From NCBI RefSeq assembly GCF_003934285.1, contig NZ_RQWJ01000003.1:492501-556500 (forward strand): a DNA stretch of 64,000 nt, in the 5' to 3' direction. Source of the stretch: Brevundimonas fluminis. Its GTDB lineage: Bacteria; Pseudomonadota; Alphaproteobacteria; Caulobacterales; Caulobacteraceae. Numbering within the stretch: position 1 is the first letter of the stretch; every line of letters starts with the position of its first letter. Below, piece by piece: positions 45,894 to 55,388 of this stretch. Under the pieces are notes generated by a model, which made no database searches, was not told the DNA's origin, and saw nothing but the letters and a program-made list of their open reading frames with translations. The position numbers and the translations under genes were made by a program.

Positions 45894-47303
45894 ATGCCCG
45901 ACGCCTCCAACCCGTCCCCGATCGCGCCGACCGCCTCGTCGCGCCTGTGGACGGCGGGCGCGAGCGGCGGCGTGGCCTCGGCGGTGCTGCTGGGAGTCGC
46001 GGCCCTTCACCCCCATCATGCGCCGGTTCTGCTCGGCGGCGCTGCGGCGGTCGCGCTGGCGACCTGGATGGTCAACCGGCCACGTCGCAGGGCCGAAGGC
46101 GTTGCGGTTCCGGTCGCCGAGGAGGAACCCGAAACGCCTGCGCCCGCGCCCGACGCGTCGCTGCTCGAGGCCACCTTCGAGTCGCTGACCGACGCCGTTC
46201 TGGTCATCAGCGGCGGAGAGCCGGACGACATCGCCGGCCGTCGCGTCGTGCTGGCCAACCGCGCCGCCCGCGATCTGCTGCGCATCCAGCGCGACGGCGC
46301 CATCCTGGTCTCCGTCCTGCGCGACCCCGTCGTTCTCGAGGCCGTGGACGAAGCGCTCTTCGGCAGCGTCGAACGCGTGGTGGACTGGACCGGCGTGCGC
46401 GATCGTCACTGGGTGGCGCACGCGCGTCCGCTGGCCTGCGGCGAGGGGCGCGCGCTCGCCGTCCTCGTCCTGCGAGACGACACCGACGTGCGGCGCATGG
46501 AGCTGATGCGCGTCGATTTTCTGGCCAACGCCAGCCACGAGCTGCGGACGCCGCTGGCCTCCCTGTCGGGCTTCATCGAGACGCTGAAGGGCCACGCCAG
46601 AGACGACCCCAAGGCCCGAGACCGCTTCCTGGACATCATGTCGGCGCAGGCCGACCGGATGGGCCGGCTCGTCGCCGACCTTCTGTCGTTGAGCCGCATC
46701 GAGCTGAACGAACACATTCCGCCGTCCGGCCGGGTCGATCTGGCCCGCGCGACGACGGACGTCGTCGACGCCCTCAGCGTCCTGACGCACGACAAGGGCG
46801 TCGAGGTCCGCGTGTCCGGCGCCGGCTTCGCCGAGGTGCGCGGAGACCGCGACGAGATCGTGCAGGTCATCCAGAATCTCATCGACAACGCCGTGAAATA
46901 CTCGGCCCGCGGCGGTCGCGTGGACGTCGAGGTGATCGCCGCCCTGTCCGGCGACGAGGCGACGGCCGCGCGCATGTCGGGCTCGTCTCGCCTGCCGCTG
47001 CTGACGCCCGACCGCGACGCCTCGGCCCGGTACGCGGCGGTCGTCGTCCGCGACCATGGGCCCGGCATGGAGCGCGAGCATCTTCCGCGCCTCACGGAGC
47101 GCTTCTACCGGGTCGAGGGCCAGAAGAGCGGCGGCGACCGGCCGGGCACGGGACTGGGCCTGGCCATCGTCAAACACATCGTCAACCGTCACAGAGGCGG
47201 TCTGGCGGTCGAAAGCGTCGTCGATCAAGGCACGATTTTCACGGCGTTTTTCCCGCTTTCGGGCGGCCGTCGCCCGACCGGCGCGCCGGGCTCGACGCTG
47301 TAA
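45894..47303 (+). CDS. phoR: phosphate-regulon sensor histidine kinase
   Basis: A 469-residue membrane kinase that phosphorylates PhoB when phosphate is low. Two N-terminal hydrophobic segments (~25-40 and ~45-60) precede a PAS-like region (~90-200), then HisKA with ASHELRTPLASLSGF (His215) and a HATPase domain (IDNAVKYSARGG, VRDHGPGM, GTGLGLAIV). The downstream pstCAB-phoU-phoB cluster makes the assignment firm. Start ATG 45894 lies 102 bp from the divergent kinase gene. A Pho box overlaps its stop codon. Confidence 0.96.
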   Translation: MPDASNPSPIAPTASSRLWTAGASGGVASAVLLGVAALHPHHAPVLLGGAAAVALATWMVNRPRRRAEGVAVPVAEEEPETPAPAPDASLLEATFESLTDAVLVISGGEPDDIAGRRVVLANRAARDLLRIQRDGAILVSVLRDPVVLEAVDEALFGSVERVVDWTGVRDRHWVAHARPLACGEGRALAVLVLRDDTDVRRMELMRVDFLANASHELRTPLASLSGFIETLKGHARDDPKARDRFLDIMSAQADRMGRLVADLLSLSRIELNEHIPPSGRVDLARATTDVVDALSVLTHDKGVEVRVSGAGFAEVRGDRDEIVQVIQNLIDNAVKYSARGGRVDVEVIAALSGDEATAARMSGSSRLPLLTPDRDASARYAAVVVRDHGPGMEREHLPRLTERFYRVEGQKSGGDRPGTGLGLAIVKHIVNRHRGGLAVESVVDQGTIFTAFFPLSGGRRPTGAPGSTL

Positions 47304-47326
47304 CGGAACTGTCACGCCACAGTCGT
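47298..47326 (+). promoter_or_regulatory. Pho box (PhoB-binding repeats) for pstCAB-phoU-phoB
   Basis: Three repeats with 11-bp spacing are visible: CTGTAAC (47298-47304), CTGTCAC (47309-47315) and CAGTCGT (47320-47326), separated by 4-bp AT/GC linkers GGAA and GCCA. The layout is that of the tandem CTGTCAT-type Pho box, with the middle copy nearly exact. It begins in the phoR stop codon and lies ~85 bp before pstC, the place expected for a phosphate-starvation promoter. Confidence 0.75.
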
Positions 47327-47409
47327 AATCCGCTCACCCATCGCAGGCAGTTTCCCGGCCGAACGGTCGAGCCTCCCCGGCGCGCGCCGATTCCCTTTCG
47401 CCGGACCTG

Positions 47410-48840
47410 ATGAGCGCGCTCCTTTTCCTCCTGCCGATCGTCCTCGCCGTGGCGGCCTTCGTGGCCGGCCGCGCCGTCGCGCACCGGCGTTTCGACGGCG
47501 TGCGGCCGCATTCCCGCCCCTCGCAGCACGCCGCCCTGGCCGCGATCTGGGTCGCCGTGCCCGCCCTCGTCGTGGTTCTGGCCGCCGCCCTCTTCGGCGG
47601 TCAGGTCGAGCGCGGCCTGCTGGAGGCGGACCAGCCCGCCGCCGTCGTCGCCCTGGACGACATCCGCCGCGACGCCTTCTACGCCGACGTCCACCGCGTC
47701 GCCGGCGGCGAGACCCCGCTCCAGACCTGGGAGGCGCCGCTCAGCGCCGATCTGCAGTCCCAGGCCGTGCGCGCCGGGCAACTGGACTCCATCCGCCTGG
47801 TCGGCGCCCTGGCGGCAGCCCTTCTGGCCGCCGCGATCGGAGGTCTGTTCGCCTTCTCCCGCATCCGCCCGGACCTGCGCGCCCGCAACCGGGTCGAGGG
47901 CTGGGTGGTCGGGGTGCTTCTGGCCTGCGCCGCCGTCGCCGTCCTGACGACGGTCGGAATCGTCGCCTCCCTGCTGATCGACGCCACGCGGTTCTTCGAG
48001 CGGGTACCGGTGCAGGAGTTCCTGCTGGGCACGCAGTGGTCGCCGCAGACCGCCATCCGCGCCGATCAGGTCGGGTCCACCGGCGCCTTCGGGGCCCTGC
48101 CGCTGTTCGCCGGCACCTTCCTGATCATGCTGATCGCCATGGCCGTGGCCGCGCCGGTCGGCCTGATGTCGGCCATCTACCTGTCCGAGTACGCTGGCCC
48201 GACGACCCGCGCGATCGTCAAGCCGGTGCTTGAGATCCTCGCCGGCGTGCCCACCGTCGTCTACGGCTTCTTCGCCGCCCTGACGGTCGGTCCCGCCTTC
48301 CGCGCCTTCTTCAACGGCATCGGGGCCCAGCTTATCGGCGGTCCGCTGGACGGCCTCGGCCAGTACCTGATGCTGGTTCAGAACCAGATGGCCCTCGTGG
48401 CCGGGGGCGTCATGGGAATCATGCTGATCCCGTTCGTCAGCTCGCTGTCCGACGACATCATCAACGCCGTGCCCCAGTCGCTGCGCGACGGCTCCTACGC
48501 CATGGGCGCGACGAAGTCGGAAACGGTCGGACGGGTGCTGATGCCCGCGGCCCTGCCGGGCGTCGCCGGCGCCCTGCTGCTGGCCGTGTCGCGCGCCGTG
48601 GGCGAGACGATGATCGTCACGATGGCCGCCGGTCTCGCCGCCCGCCTGACCCTGAATCCCCTGGACACGGTCACCACCGTCACCGTGCAGATCGTCACCC
48701 TGCTGACGGGCGACCAGGAGTTCGACAGCGCCAAGACCCTGTCCGCCTTCGGTCTGGGCCTGACCCTGTTCCTCGCCACCCTGGTGCTCAACATCGTCGC
48801 CCAGCGCATCGTCCAGACCTACCGGCAGCAGTATGACTGA
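47410..48840 (+). CDS. pstC: phosphate ABC transporter permease PstC
   Basis: A 476-residue inner-membrane permease of the high-affinity phosphate importer. The N-terminal ~190 residues are an extra segment with three helices and a periplasmic loop; the conserved permease part follows with LFAGTFLIMLIAMAVAAPVG, YLSEYAGPTTR, PTVVYGFFAALTV and the EAA-like loop IINAVPQSLRDGSYAMGATK (ABC-contact). Its 3' end overlaps pstA by 8 bp. PstS, the binding protein, is not encoded in this cluster. Confidence 0.95.
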   Translation: MSALLFLLPIVLAVAAFVAGRAVAHRRFDGVRPHSRPSQHAALAAIWVAVPALVVVLAAALFGGQVERGLLEADQPAAVVALDDIRRDAFYADVHRVAGGETPLQTWEAPLSADLQSQAVRAGQLDSIRLVGALAAALLAAAIGGLFAFSRIRPDLRARNRVEGWVVGVLLACAAVAVLTTVGIVASLLIDATRFFERVPVQEFLLGTQWSPQTAIRADQVGSTGAFGALPLFAGTFLIMLIAMAVAAPVGLMSAIYLSEYAGPTTRAIVKPVLEILAGVPTVVYGFFAALTVGPAFRAFFNGIGAQLIGGPLDGLGQYLMLVQNQMALVAGGVMGIMLIPFVSSLSDDIINAVPQSLRDGSYAMGATKSETVGRVLMPAALPGVAGALLLAVSRAVGETMIVTMAAGLAARLTLNPLDTVTTVTVQIVTLLTGDQEFDSAKTLSAFGLGLTLFLATLVLNIVAQRIVQTYRQQYD

Positions 48841-50122
48841 CGCGCTCGCCCCCACCACCGCGGACCGCGCCGCGCGCCTGCAGAAGGGTCTGCGCCGCCG
48901 CTATGCGCGCGAGAGGCGGTTCCAGCTGTACGGTCTGCTGGCCATCGGCGTGGCCGTCGGCTTCCTCGTTCTGCTGCTGGGCCGCATCTGGACCCAGGGC
49001 AACACCGCTTTCTGGGCGCACGAGGCGGCGATCCCGGTCTACATGGACCCCGCCCGCATCGACCCGGCCTATCCGCAAGGAACCAACTTCCCGCAGATGG
49101 TGGCCGAGCAGCAGCTGGCGCGTCTGGGCGTGACCGACGACGCGGCCGGCCGCGCCTCCACCGAAATGCGCCAGATCTTTTCGTCCGAGCTGAAGTTCGT
49201 GGCCGGCGACATGATCAAGGCGGACCCGTCGCTGATCGGCAGGACCGTGACGGTCACGGCCCCTCTGTCGGACGACGCCGACCTGTTCTTCAAGGGTGAA
49301 ATCGGGCGCGACACGCCCGAGGAGCAGCGCCGCGTCACCGACCGCCAGATCGGCTGGCTGGACCGGCTGCAGGACGACGGCTTTGTGAAGCGGACCTTCA
49401 ACGGCCGCATGTTCACCTCCGGCGACTCGACCGAGCCGGAGCTGGCCGGCGTGCTGGGCGCCGTCGTGGGCTCGGCCCTGATGCTGCTGGTGACGGCCCT
49501 GCTCGCCATCCCGATCGGCGTCGCCGCGGCCATCTGGCTGGAGGAGTTCGCGCCCCGCAATCGTCTCAGCGCCTTCATCGAGGTCAACATCAACAACCTC
49601 GCGGCCGTGCCCTCGATCGTCTACGGCCTGCTGGGGCTGGCCCTGTTCATCAACTGGATGCAACTGCCGCGGTCCTCGCCGCTGGTCGGCGGTCTGGTGC
49701 TGGCCCTCATGGCCCTGCCGACCATCATCATCGCCACGCGGTCGTCGCTGAAGGCCGTGCCGCCCTCGATCCGTGAGGCCGCGCTGGCCCTCGGCGCCTC
49801 GAAGACCCAGACCGTGTTCCAGCACGTCCTGCCGCTGGCCCTGCCGGGCGTCATGACCGGCGCCATCATCTCCATGGCCCATGCCCTCGGCGAGACCGCG
49901 CCCCTGCTGTTGATCGGCATGGTCAGCTTCGTGCCCGGCGTCGCCACCTCGGTGGCCGAGCCGACCGGCGCCCTGCCGTCCCTCATCTACATCTGGGAGA
50001 ACGCGTCCGAACGCGCCTTCCATGAACGCACCGCCGCCGCGATCATGGTTCTCCTCGCCCTCATGATCGTCATGAACGCCGCCGCGATCGTTCTGCGGCG
50101 CCGTTTCGAACGTCGGTGGTAA
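48833..50122 (+). CDS. pstA: phosphate ABC transporter permease PstA
   Basis: A 429-residue permease partner of PstC. Residues ~1-200 form a long N-terminal region with one helix and a large periplasmic loop, an extension seen in alphaproteobacterial PstA. The core permease has [54 protein letters not shown] and the EAA-like [20 protein letters not shown]. It overlaps pstC by 8 bp and ends 5 bp before pstB. Confidence 0.95.
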   Translation: MTDALAPTTADRAARLQKGLRRRYARERRFQLYGLLAIGVAVGFLVLLLGRIWTQGNTAFWAHEAAIPVYMDPARIDPAYPQGTNFPQMVAEQQLARLGVTDDAAGRASTEMRQIFSSELKFVAGDMIKADPSLIGRTVTVTAPLSDDADLFFKGEIGRDTPEEQRRVTDRQIGWLDRLQDDGFVKRTFNGRMFTSGDSTEPELAGVLGAVVGSALMLLVTALLAIPIGVAAAIWLEEFAPRNRLSAFIEVNINNLAAVPSIVYGLLGLALFINWMQLPRSSPLVGGLVLALMALPTIIIATRSSLKAVPPSIREAALALGASKTQTVFQHVLPLALPGVMTGAIISMAHALGETAPLLLIGMVSFVPGVATSVAEPTGALPSLIYIWENASERAFHERTAAAIMVLLALMIVMNAAAIVLRRRFERRW

Positions 50123-50127
50123 GTCCA

Positions 50128-51075
50128 ATGAAGTTCAACATCTTCCGTTCGCACGACGACCGGGGCTCGGGCGATCCGACCCAGACGCCGCGCATGGGCG
50201 GCCACGTCCTGCCCGCCGCGCGGTCTGACGGGCCCGACGGCCCTACCGCCGACGCCGTGGAGCCGACCGACGCCACGGCCGGCCCGGCCCTCCAGCCCCG
50301 CCCGGCGGAACCGCTGGGCCCGATCAAGATCCGCGCGCGCGACGTCTCGGTCCACTACGGCGACAAGCAGGCGCTGCACGACGTCTCCGTCGACATCCCG
50401 GACAAGACCGTGACCGCCTTCATCGGCCCGTCGGGCTGCGGCAAGTCGACCTTCCTGCGCTGTCTCAACCGCATGAACGACACCATTCCGTCGGCGCGCG
50501 TCACGGGCCGCATCGAGATGGACGGTCAGGACGTCAACTCGAAGTCGGTCGACCCCGTGCTGCTGCGCGCCCAGGTCGGCATGGTGTTCCAGAAGCCGAA
50601 CCCCTTCCCCAAGTCGATCTACGAGAACGTCGCCTACGGCCCGCGCATCCACGGCCTGACGACGTCGAAGGCCGACCTGGACGGCGTGGTCGAGAAGTCG
50701 CTGCGTCGCGCCGGCCTGTGGGACGAGGTCGCCGACCGTCTGCACTCGCCCGGCACCGGCCTGTCGGGCGGTCAGCAGCAGCGGCTGGTCATCGCCCGCG
50801 CCATCGCGGTCGAGCCCGAGGTCATCCTGATGGACGAGCCGTGCTCGGCCCTGGATCCCATCGCCACCGCCAAGATCGAGGAACTGATCGACGAACTGCG
50901 CGAGCAGTACTGCATCGTCATCGTCACCCACTCCATGGCCCAGGCCGCCCGCGTGTCGCAGCGCACGGCCTTCTTCCACATGGGCCGCCTCGTCGAGACG
51001 GGGAACACGGAGGAAATCTTCACAAACCCGCGCGAGCGGCGCACGCTCGATTACATAACCGGCCGCTTCGGCTGA
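50128..51075 (+). CDS. pstB: phosphate ABC transporter ATPase PstB, with N-terminal extension
   Basis: A 315-residue ATPase that powers PstCA. Walker A is GPSGCGKST (residues 100-108), the signature LSGGQQQR, Walker [14 protein letters not shown] and the H-loop IVTHSM. The first ~62 residues, rich in Gly, Pro, Asp and Thr, have no counterpart in E. coli PstB and look disordered. I take ATG 50128 ([11 protein letters not shown]); a GTG 12 nt earlier is possible. It starts 5 bp after the pstA stop. Confidence 0.96.
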   Translation: MKFNIFRSHDDRGSGDPTQTPRMGGHVLPAARSDGPDGPTADAVEPTDATAGPALQPRPAEPLGPIKIRARDVSVHYGDKQALHDVSVDIPDKTVTAFIGPSGCGKSTFLRCLNRMNDTIPSARVTGRIEMDGQDVNSKSVDPVLLRAQVGMVFQKPNPFPKSIYENVAYGPRIHGLTTSKADLDGVVEKSLRRAGLWDEVADRLHSPGTGLSGGQQQRLVIARAIAVEPEVILMDEPCSALDPIATAKIEELIDELREQYCIVIVTHSMAQAARVSQRTAFFHMGRLVETGNTEEIFTNPRERRTLDYITGRFG

Positions 51076-51086
51076 GATCACCTCGA

Positions 51087-51803
51087 ATGAACCAGCACAC
51101 CGTAAAGTCCTATGGAGACGAGCTGAACCAGCTCACGGCCGAGGTCGCCCGCATGGGCGGCCTGGCCGAAGCCCAGGTCGCCGACGCCGTCGAATCCGTC
51201 GCCCGCCGCGACGTCGCCCTGGCCCGTGCGGTGGTGGAGCGCGACCAGAAGCTGGACGCCCTGCACCACGACATCGAGAAGAAGGCCATCCGCCTCATCG
51301 CCCTGCGCCAGCCCGTGGCGTCGGACCTGCGCAAGACCCTGTCGGCCATGAAGCTGGCGGTGGATCTGGAGCGCACCGGCGACCTGGCCCGCAACATCGC
51401 CAAGCGCGCCCTGATCCTGGCAGAGGGCGAGCCCATGGTGCCGCTGACGCGCTCGATCGAGCGTATGGGCAAGCTGGTCTCCGGCCGCCTCCGCGACGTC
51501 ATGGACGCCTACACCGGCGGAGAGCTGGACCGCGCGGTCTCGGTCTGGAGCACCGACGACGAGGTGGACGAGCACTACAACAGCCTGTTCCGCGAGCTGC
51601 TGACCTACATGATGGGCGATCCGCGCACGATATCGGCCGGCACCCACCTGCTGTTCATGGCCAAGAACCTCGAACGGATCGGCGACCACGCCACCAACAT
51701 CGCCGAGACCATCCACTACGAGATCACCGGCGGCGACATGTACGGCGAGCGGCCGCGCCTCAGCGCCCTGCCGTCCGAGCCCGACTTCAAGGCCGACTCC
51801 TGA
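51087..51803 (+). CDS. phoU: phosphate-signalling regulator PhoU
   Basis: A 238-residue protein with two three-helix repeats that links PstSCAB to PhoR and keeps the Pho response off when phosphate is ample. The metal-binding E/DxxxD-type motifs of both halves are visible: KLAVDLERTGDLARNIAKRA and LFMAKNLERIGDHATNIAETI. It starts 11 bp after pstB and is followed by phoB, an order I recall from Caulobacter. Confidence 0.96.
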   Translation: MNQHTVKSYGDELNQLTAEVARMGGLAEAQVADAVESVARRDVALARAVVERDQKLDALHHDIEKKAIRLIALRQPVASDLRKTLSAMKLAVDLERTGDLARNIAKRALILAEGEPMVPLTRSIERMGKLVSGRLRDVMDAYTGGELDRAVSVWSTDDEVDEHYNSLFRELLTYMMGDPRTISAGTHLLFMAKNLERIGDHATNIAETIHYEITGGDMYGERPRLSALPSEPDFKADS

Positions 51804-51835
51804 TCCGCGCCTGACCGAACAGCCTGGAGACCGAC

Positions 51836-52525
51836 GTGCAGCCCTACGTTCTGGTGATGGAAGACGAGGACGCCCTCGCCACCCTGCTTCAGTACAATCT
51901 CGAGAAGGAAGGCTATCGCGTGGTCGTCGCCGGCGACGGCGAGGAGGGGCTGGTCCAGATCGACGAGCGCCTGCCCGACCTCGTCCTGCTGGACTGGATG
52001 CTGCCCAAGGTGTCGGGCATCGAGGTCTGCCGCCGCATCCGGGGCAAGGCCGAGACGCGCAACCTGCCGATCATCATGCTGACCGCTCGGGGAGAGGAAA
52101 CCGATCGCGTCCGTGGGCTCGACACCGGCGCCGACGACTATCTGACCAAGCCCTTCTCGATGACGGAGCTGATCGCCCGCATCCGCGCCGTGCTGCGCCG
52201 CATCCGTCCGGGTCTGGCCGACGACCGCATCAACCACGGCGACATCGTCATCGACCGGGTCGCGCACCGGGTGCGCCGCGCGGGGTCGGAGGTCCATCTG
52301 GGCCCGACGGAGTTCCGCCTGCTGGATCACTTCATGCAGCACCCCGGCCGCGTCTTCAGCCGCGAGCAGCTGCTGGACGCCGTCTGGGGGTCCGACGTCT
52401 ACGTCGAGGCCCGAACCGTCGACGTCCACGTCGGCCGCCTGCGGAAGGCCCTCAACGTCGAAGGGACCGCCAACCCCATCCGCACCGTGCGCTCCGCCGG
52501 CTATTCGCTGGATCTGGGCGGCTGA
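51836..52525 (+). CDS. phoB: phosphate-regulon response regulator
   Basis: A 229-residue OmpR/PhoB-type transcription factor. The receiver has Asp10 and Asp11 region (VMEDEDALAT), phospho-acceptor Asp53 (VLLDWMLPKVSG), the Thr in IMLTARGEE and Lys in YLTKPFSM. The winged-helix domain follows (LGPTEFRLLDHFMQHPGRV, VEARTVDVHVGRLRKAL). The start is GTG 51836, 8 nt after GGAGA. It binds Pho boxes such as the one before pstC, closing an autoregulatory loop. Confidence 0.96.
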   Translation: MQPYVLVMEDEDALATLLQYNLEKEGYRVVVAGDGEEGLVQIDERLPDLVLLDWMLPKVSGIEVCRRIRGKAETRNLPIIMLTARGEETDRVRGLDTGADDYLTKPFSMTELIARIRAVLRRIRPGLADDRINHGDIVIDRVAHRVRRAGSEVHLGPTEFRLLDHFMQHPGRVFSREQLLDAVWGSDVYVEARTVDVHVGRLRKALNVEGTANPIRTVRSAGYSLDLGG

Positions 52526-52785
52526 GCCGGCGTCGCCGCCCAACGGCCGCGACTTGCAATCGAGCGCCCATCCCCTAGCGTGACGACGGGGTTCGACTCC
52601 CCATCGACGGTCGTCGAGGCGCGACGCTCGGTTTTCGGGCGCGGTCAGCCACAACGCCGGCCGTCTCCTGTTTGGTCACGACAGTGGTCCCGACGCCGGC
52701 CGCAAGGCAGCCATGGTCAGGCTCTGCGGGTCTCGTGCCCCCGCCTGTCCGTCGCGGCGTCGGGGCCCGGTCCGGAGGAGGGTGC

Positions 52786-53544
52786 ATGACGGTGCAGTAC
52801 CTGGTCCTGGCGGCTCTGGCGGCCCTGTTCGCGTGGATCGGCTGGACCGCGGCCTTCAAGACCGTGCGCGTCAGCCCTTGGGAGCGGGCGGCCGTGTTCC
52901 TTGACGGCGGCTTCCAGCGGATGCTCGCGCCCGGCCGGCATCACGTCCTCCGCGGAGGTCGGTCGATGTACGTCCAGCGCGTGTCGATGACGGCCCAGTT
53001 CATGTCGGTCGGGCCCGTGGAGGCCGTCACGGCCGAGGGCTTCCCCATCCGCCTTTCGGCCATCGTCCTCTGGCGCATCGTGGATGCCGAGCGGTCGCTG
53101 GCGTTCCCCGCCTACCAGGTCGTTCAGGCGGCGGTGGCGCAGGCTCTCATGCGGTTCGCCGCCCGCCATCAGCTGGAGGCCCTTCTGGCTCGTGAAGAGA
53201 CCCTCGACGGCAGTCTGCTGGAAGAGGTCAAGGCTCCCGCCGATCAGGTCGCCGTCGATCAGGTGGCGCTCGGCGCGGTCGTCATGCCGCCCGAGCTCCG
53301 CCGCTCCGTCACCGAAGTGGAACGCGCCCGTCTGGAAGGACAGGCCGCTCTGGAACGCGCGCGCGGCGAGCAGGCGGCCCTCCGGGCGCTGGCGAACGCG
53401 GCGCGCATGCTCAAGGACAACCCGGACCTGATGCGCCTCCGACTGCTTCAGGCCTTGAGCGCCGGAAAGGGCACGACGCTGGTGCTGGGCGAAGGCGCCC
53501 TGAACGGTGAAGCCGCCGGTCCGGCGGCCCCCAAACGTCGCTGA
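52786..53544 (+). CDS. SPFH/band-7 (stomatin-like) protein
   Basis: A 252-residue protein with one N-terminal membrane segment (YLVLAALAALFAWIGWTAAF), the SPFH domain (KTVRVSPWERAAVFLDGGFQ, VEAVTAEGFPIRLSAIVLWR) and an alanine-rich coiled coil (EVERARLEGQAALERARGEQ). Such proteins form membrane microdomains or protease-regulating assemblies. GGAGGAGGG precedes the ATG. No NfeD or protease partner is next to it. A 260-bp gap after phoB holds only a weak promoter-like pair (TTGCAA at 52554, CTAGCG at 52575). Confidence 0.85.
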   Translation: MTVQYLVLAALAALFAWIGWTAAFKTVRVSPWERAAVFLDGGFQRMLAPGRHHVLRGGRSMYVQRVSMTAQFMSVGPVEAVTAEGFPIRLSAIVLWRIVDAERSLAFPAYQVVQAAVAQALMRFAARHQLEALLAREETLDGSLLEEVKAPADQVAVDQVALGAVVMPPELRRSVTEVERARLEGQAALERARGEQAALRALANAARMLKDNPDLMRLRLLQALSAGKGTTLVLGEGALNGEAAGPAAPKRR

Positions 53545-53555
53545 CGGAGATTTCC

Positions 53556-55388
53556 ATGCGCCGCCGCACCTTCCTGTCGAACCTGCCCGCCGGCGCCGTG
53601 CTGGCCGGCGCTTCCGTCGCCGCGACGGCGGGCTCCGCACGGACCTCGGCCGCCCCATCGCAGACCGCCCCTTCCGCCTATCCCTATCGCGGCGTCGGCA
53701 TGGGCGACCGGATCATGGGGGCGCCGTTCGCGGGGCGCTCGACCGTGTGGGGAACGCGCGGGGCCGTGGCGACGGCGCATCCGACGGCGACCCTGATCGG
53801 GCTCGACACGCTGCGGCGCGGCGGCTCGGCCATCGACGCGGCGATCGCGGTCAATGCGGCGCTGGGCTTTCTGGAGCCCGTCGCCAACGGCATCGGCGGC
53901 GACGCCTTCTGTCTGATGTGGGACCCGAAGCAGAGGAAGGTGCTGGGCTTCAACGGCTCGGGCGCCAGCCCGCGGGGCCTGTCGCTGGAGGCGGCGCGCG
54001 GCAAGGCAAACGCGCGAGGATACCTGCCGTCCTACGGCGCCGTCACGGTCAACGTGCCGGGCACGGTCGACGCGTGGTGGCAGGCGCACCAGCGCCACGG
54101 CAAGCTGCCGTGGAAGGACGTGCTGATGCCCGTCGTCGAGCTGTGCGAGCGCGGCGAGGTCATGCCCCAGCTGATCGCCTTCTACCTGGAGCGGAACATG
54201 GCCGGCTTCGACCGGTCGGCCGCGATCATAGAGGACAACGACAATCGCAAGCGGGTCTACGCCCCCGACGGCCGGACGCCACGGGTGGGCGAGGTCTTCG
54301 CCAATCCCGACCTGGCCCGCACCTACCGCCTGATCGCCGACGGCGGGCGCGACGCCTTCTACGAAGGGCCGATCGCCGAGGCCATCGAGGGCTATTTCCG
54401 GCGCATCGGCGGCTGGATGACCCGCGCCGACCTGGCCGCGCACCGGACGGAGTGGGTCGAGCCGCTGTCGTCCAGCTATCGCGGGGTCGACGTCTGGCAG
54501 CTGGGGCCCAACACCCAGGGCCTGTCGACCCTGCAGATCCTCAACGTCTGCGAGCGGTTCGATCTGAAGGGGCTGGGCTTCCAGTCCGCCGCCGCCATCC
54601 ACGTCCAGGCCGAGGCCAAGCGGCTGGCCTTCGAGGACCGCGCTCGCTGGTTCGCCGACGAGCGCTTCTCGAAGACGCCTGTCGAGCGGCTGATCTCCAG
54701 GGACTACGCCGCCGAACGCGCCGCCCTGATCCGCATGGACCGGGTCATGGACCGCGTCCTGCCCGGCGACGCGCCGACGCAGGGCGACACCACCTATTTC
54801 AGCGTCGCCGACGCCGACGGCATGATGGTCAGCTGGATCCAGTCCAACTATCGCGGCATGGGCTCGGGCCTGGTGCCCGACGACGGAAACGGCGGCACCC
54901 TGGGCTTCATGTTCCAGGACCGCGGCGAACTGTTCGCCCTGATCGACGGCCACCCCAATGTCTACGCCCCGGGCAAGCGGCCCTTCCACACCATCATCCC
55001 CGGCTTCGCCACGAAGGACGGGGAGCCCTGGATGGCCTTCGGCGTCATGGGCGGCGGCATGCAGCCCCAGGGCCAGGCCCAGATCGTGATCAACATGGTC
55101 GACTACGGCCTCGACCCGCAGGAGGCGGGCGACGCCCCGCGCTGGCAGCACGAGGGGTCGTCCGAACCGACGGGAGAGCCCGCCGTGGGCACGGGCGTGT
55201 TGCATCTCGAAACAGGCGTTCCGGAAGCCACGAAGGAACGGCTGCGCGCCATGGGCTGGACCCTGGGCGGACCCAACGGCGGCTTTGGCGGCTATCAGAA
55301 CGTGGTGCGCCAGGTGAACGAGCGCGGCCCGTGGACCTACGGCGCGGCGTCAGAAATGCGCAAGGACGGTCTGGCGCTGGCCTACTGA
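53556..55388 (+). CDS. ggt: gamma-glutamyltransferase, Tat-exported
   Basis: A 610-residue Ntn-hydrolase that cleaves or transfers the gamma-glutamyl group of glutathione in the periplasm. The N-terminus has a twin-arginine motif (RRRTFLSN) and hydrophobic core. The large-subunit part has VATAHPTATLIGLDTLRRGG and GGDAFCLMWDP; self-cleavage would occur before Thr412 in QGDTTYFSV, the nucleophile. The small subunit then shows GGTLGFMFQDRG and GVMGGGMQPQGQ. It follows the SPFH gene by 11 bp, so they are likely cotranscribed. Confidence 0.93.
   Translation: MRRRTFLSNLPAGAVLAGASVAATAGSARTSAAPSQTAPSAYPYRGVGMGDRIMGAPFAGRSTVWGTRGAVATAHPTATLIGLDTLRRGGSAIDAAIAVNAALGFLEPVANGIGGDAFCLMWDPKQRKVLGFNGSGASPRGLSLEAARGKANARGYLPSYGAVTVNVPGTVDAWWQAHQRHGKLPWKDVLMPVVELCERGEVMPQLIAFYLERNMAGFDRSAAIIEDNDNRKRVYAPDGRTPRVGEVFANPDLARTYRLIADGGRDAFYEGPIAEAIEGYFRRIGGWMTRADLAAHRTEWVEPLSSSYRGVDVWQLGPNTQGLSTLQILNVCERFDLKGLGFQSAAAIHVQAEAKRLAFEDRARWFADERFSKTPVERLISRDYAAERAALIRMDRVMDRVLPGDAPTQGDTTYFSVADADGMMVSWIQSNYRGMGSGLVPDDGNGGTLGFMFQDRGELFALIDGHPNVYAPGKRPFHTIIPGFATKDGEPWMAFGVMGGGMQPQGQAQIVINMVDYGLDPQEAGDAPRWQHEGSSEPTGEPAVGTGVLHLETGVPEATKERLRAMGWTLGGPNGGFGGYQNVVRQVNERGPWTYGAASEMRKDGLALAY

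Noticed and set aside
47239..48858. 539-codon minus-strand frame opposite pstC
   Set aside because: His/Gln/Gly-rich shadow of a membrane-protein gene, with no domain features.
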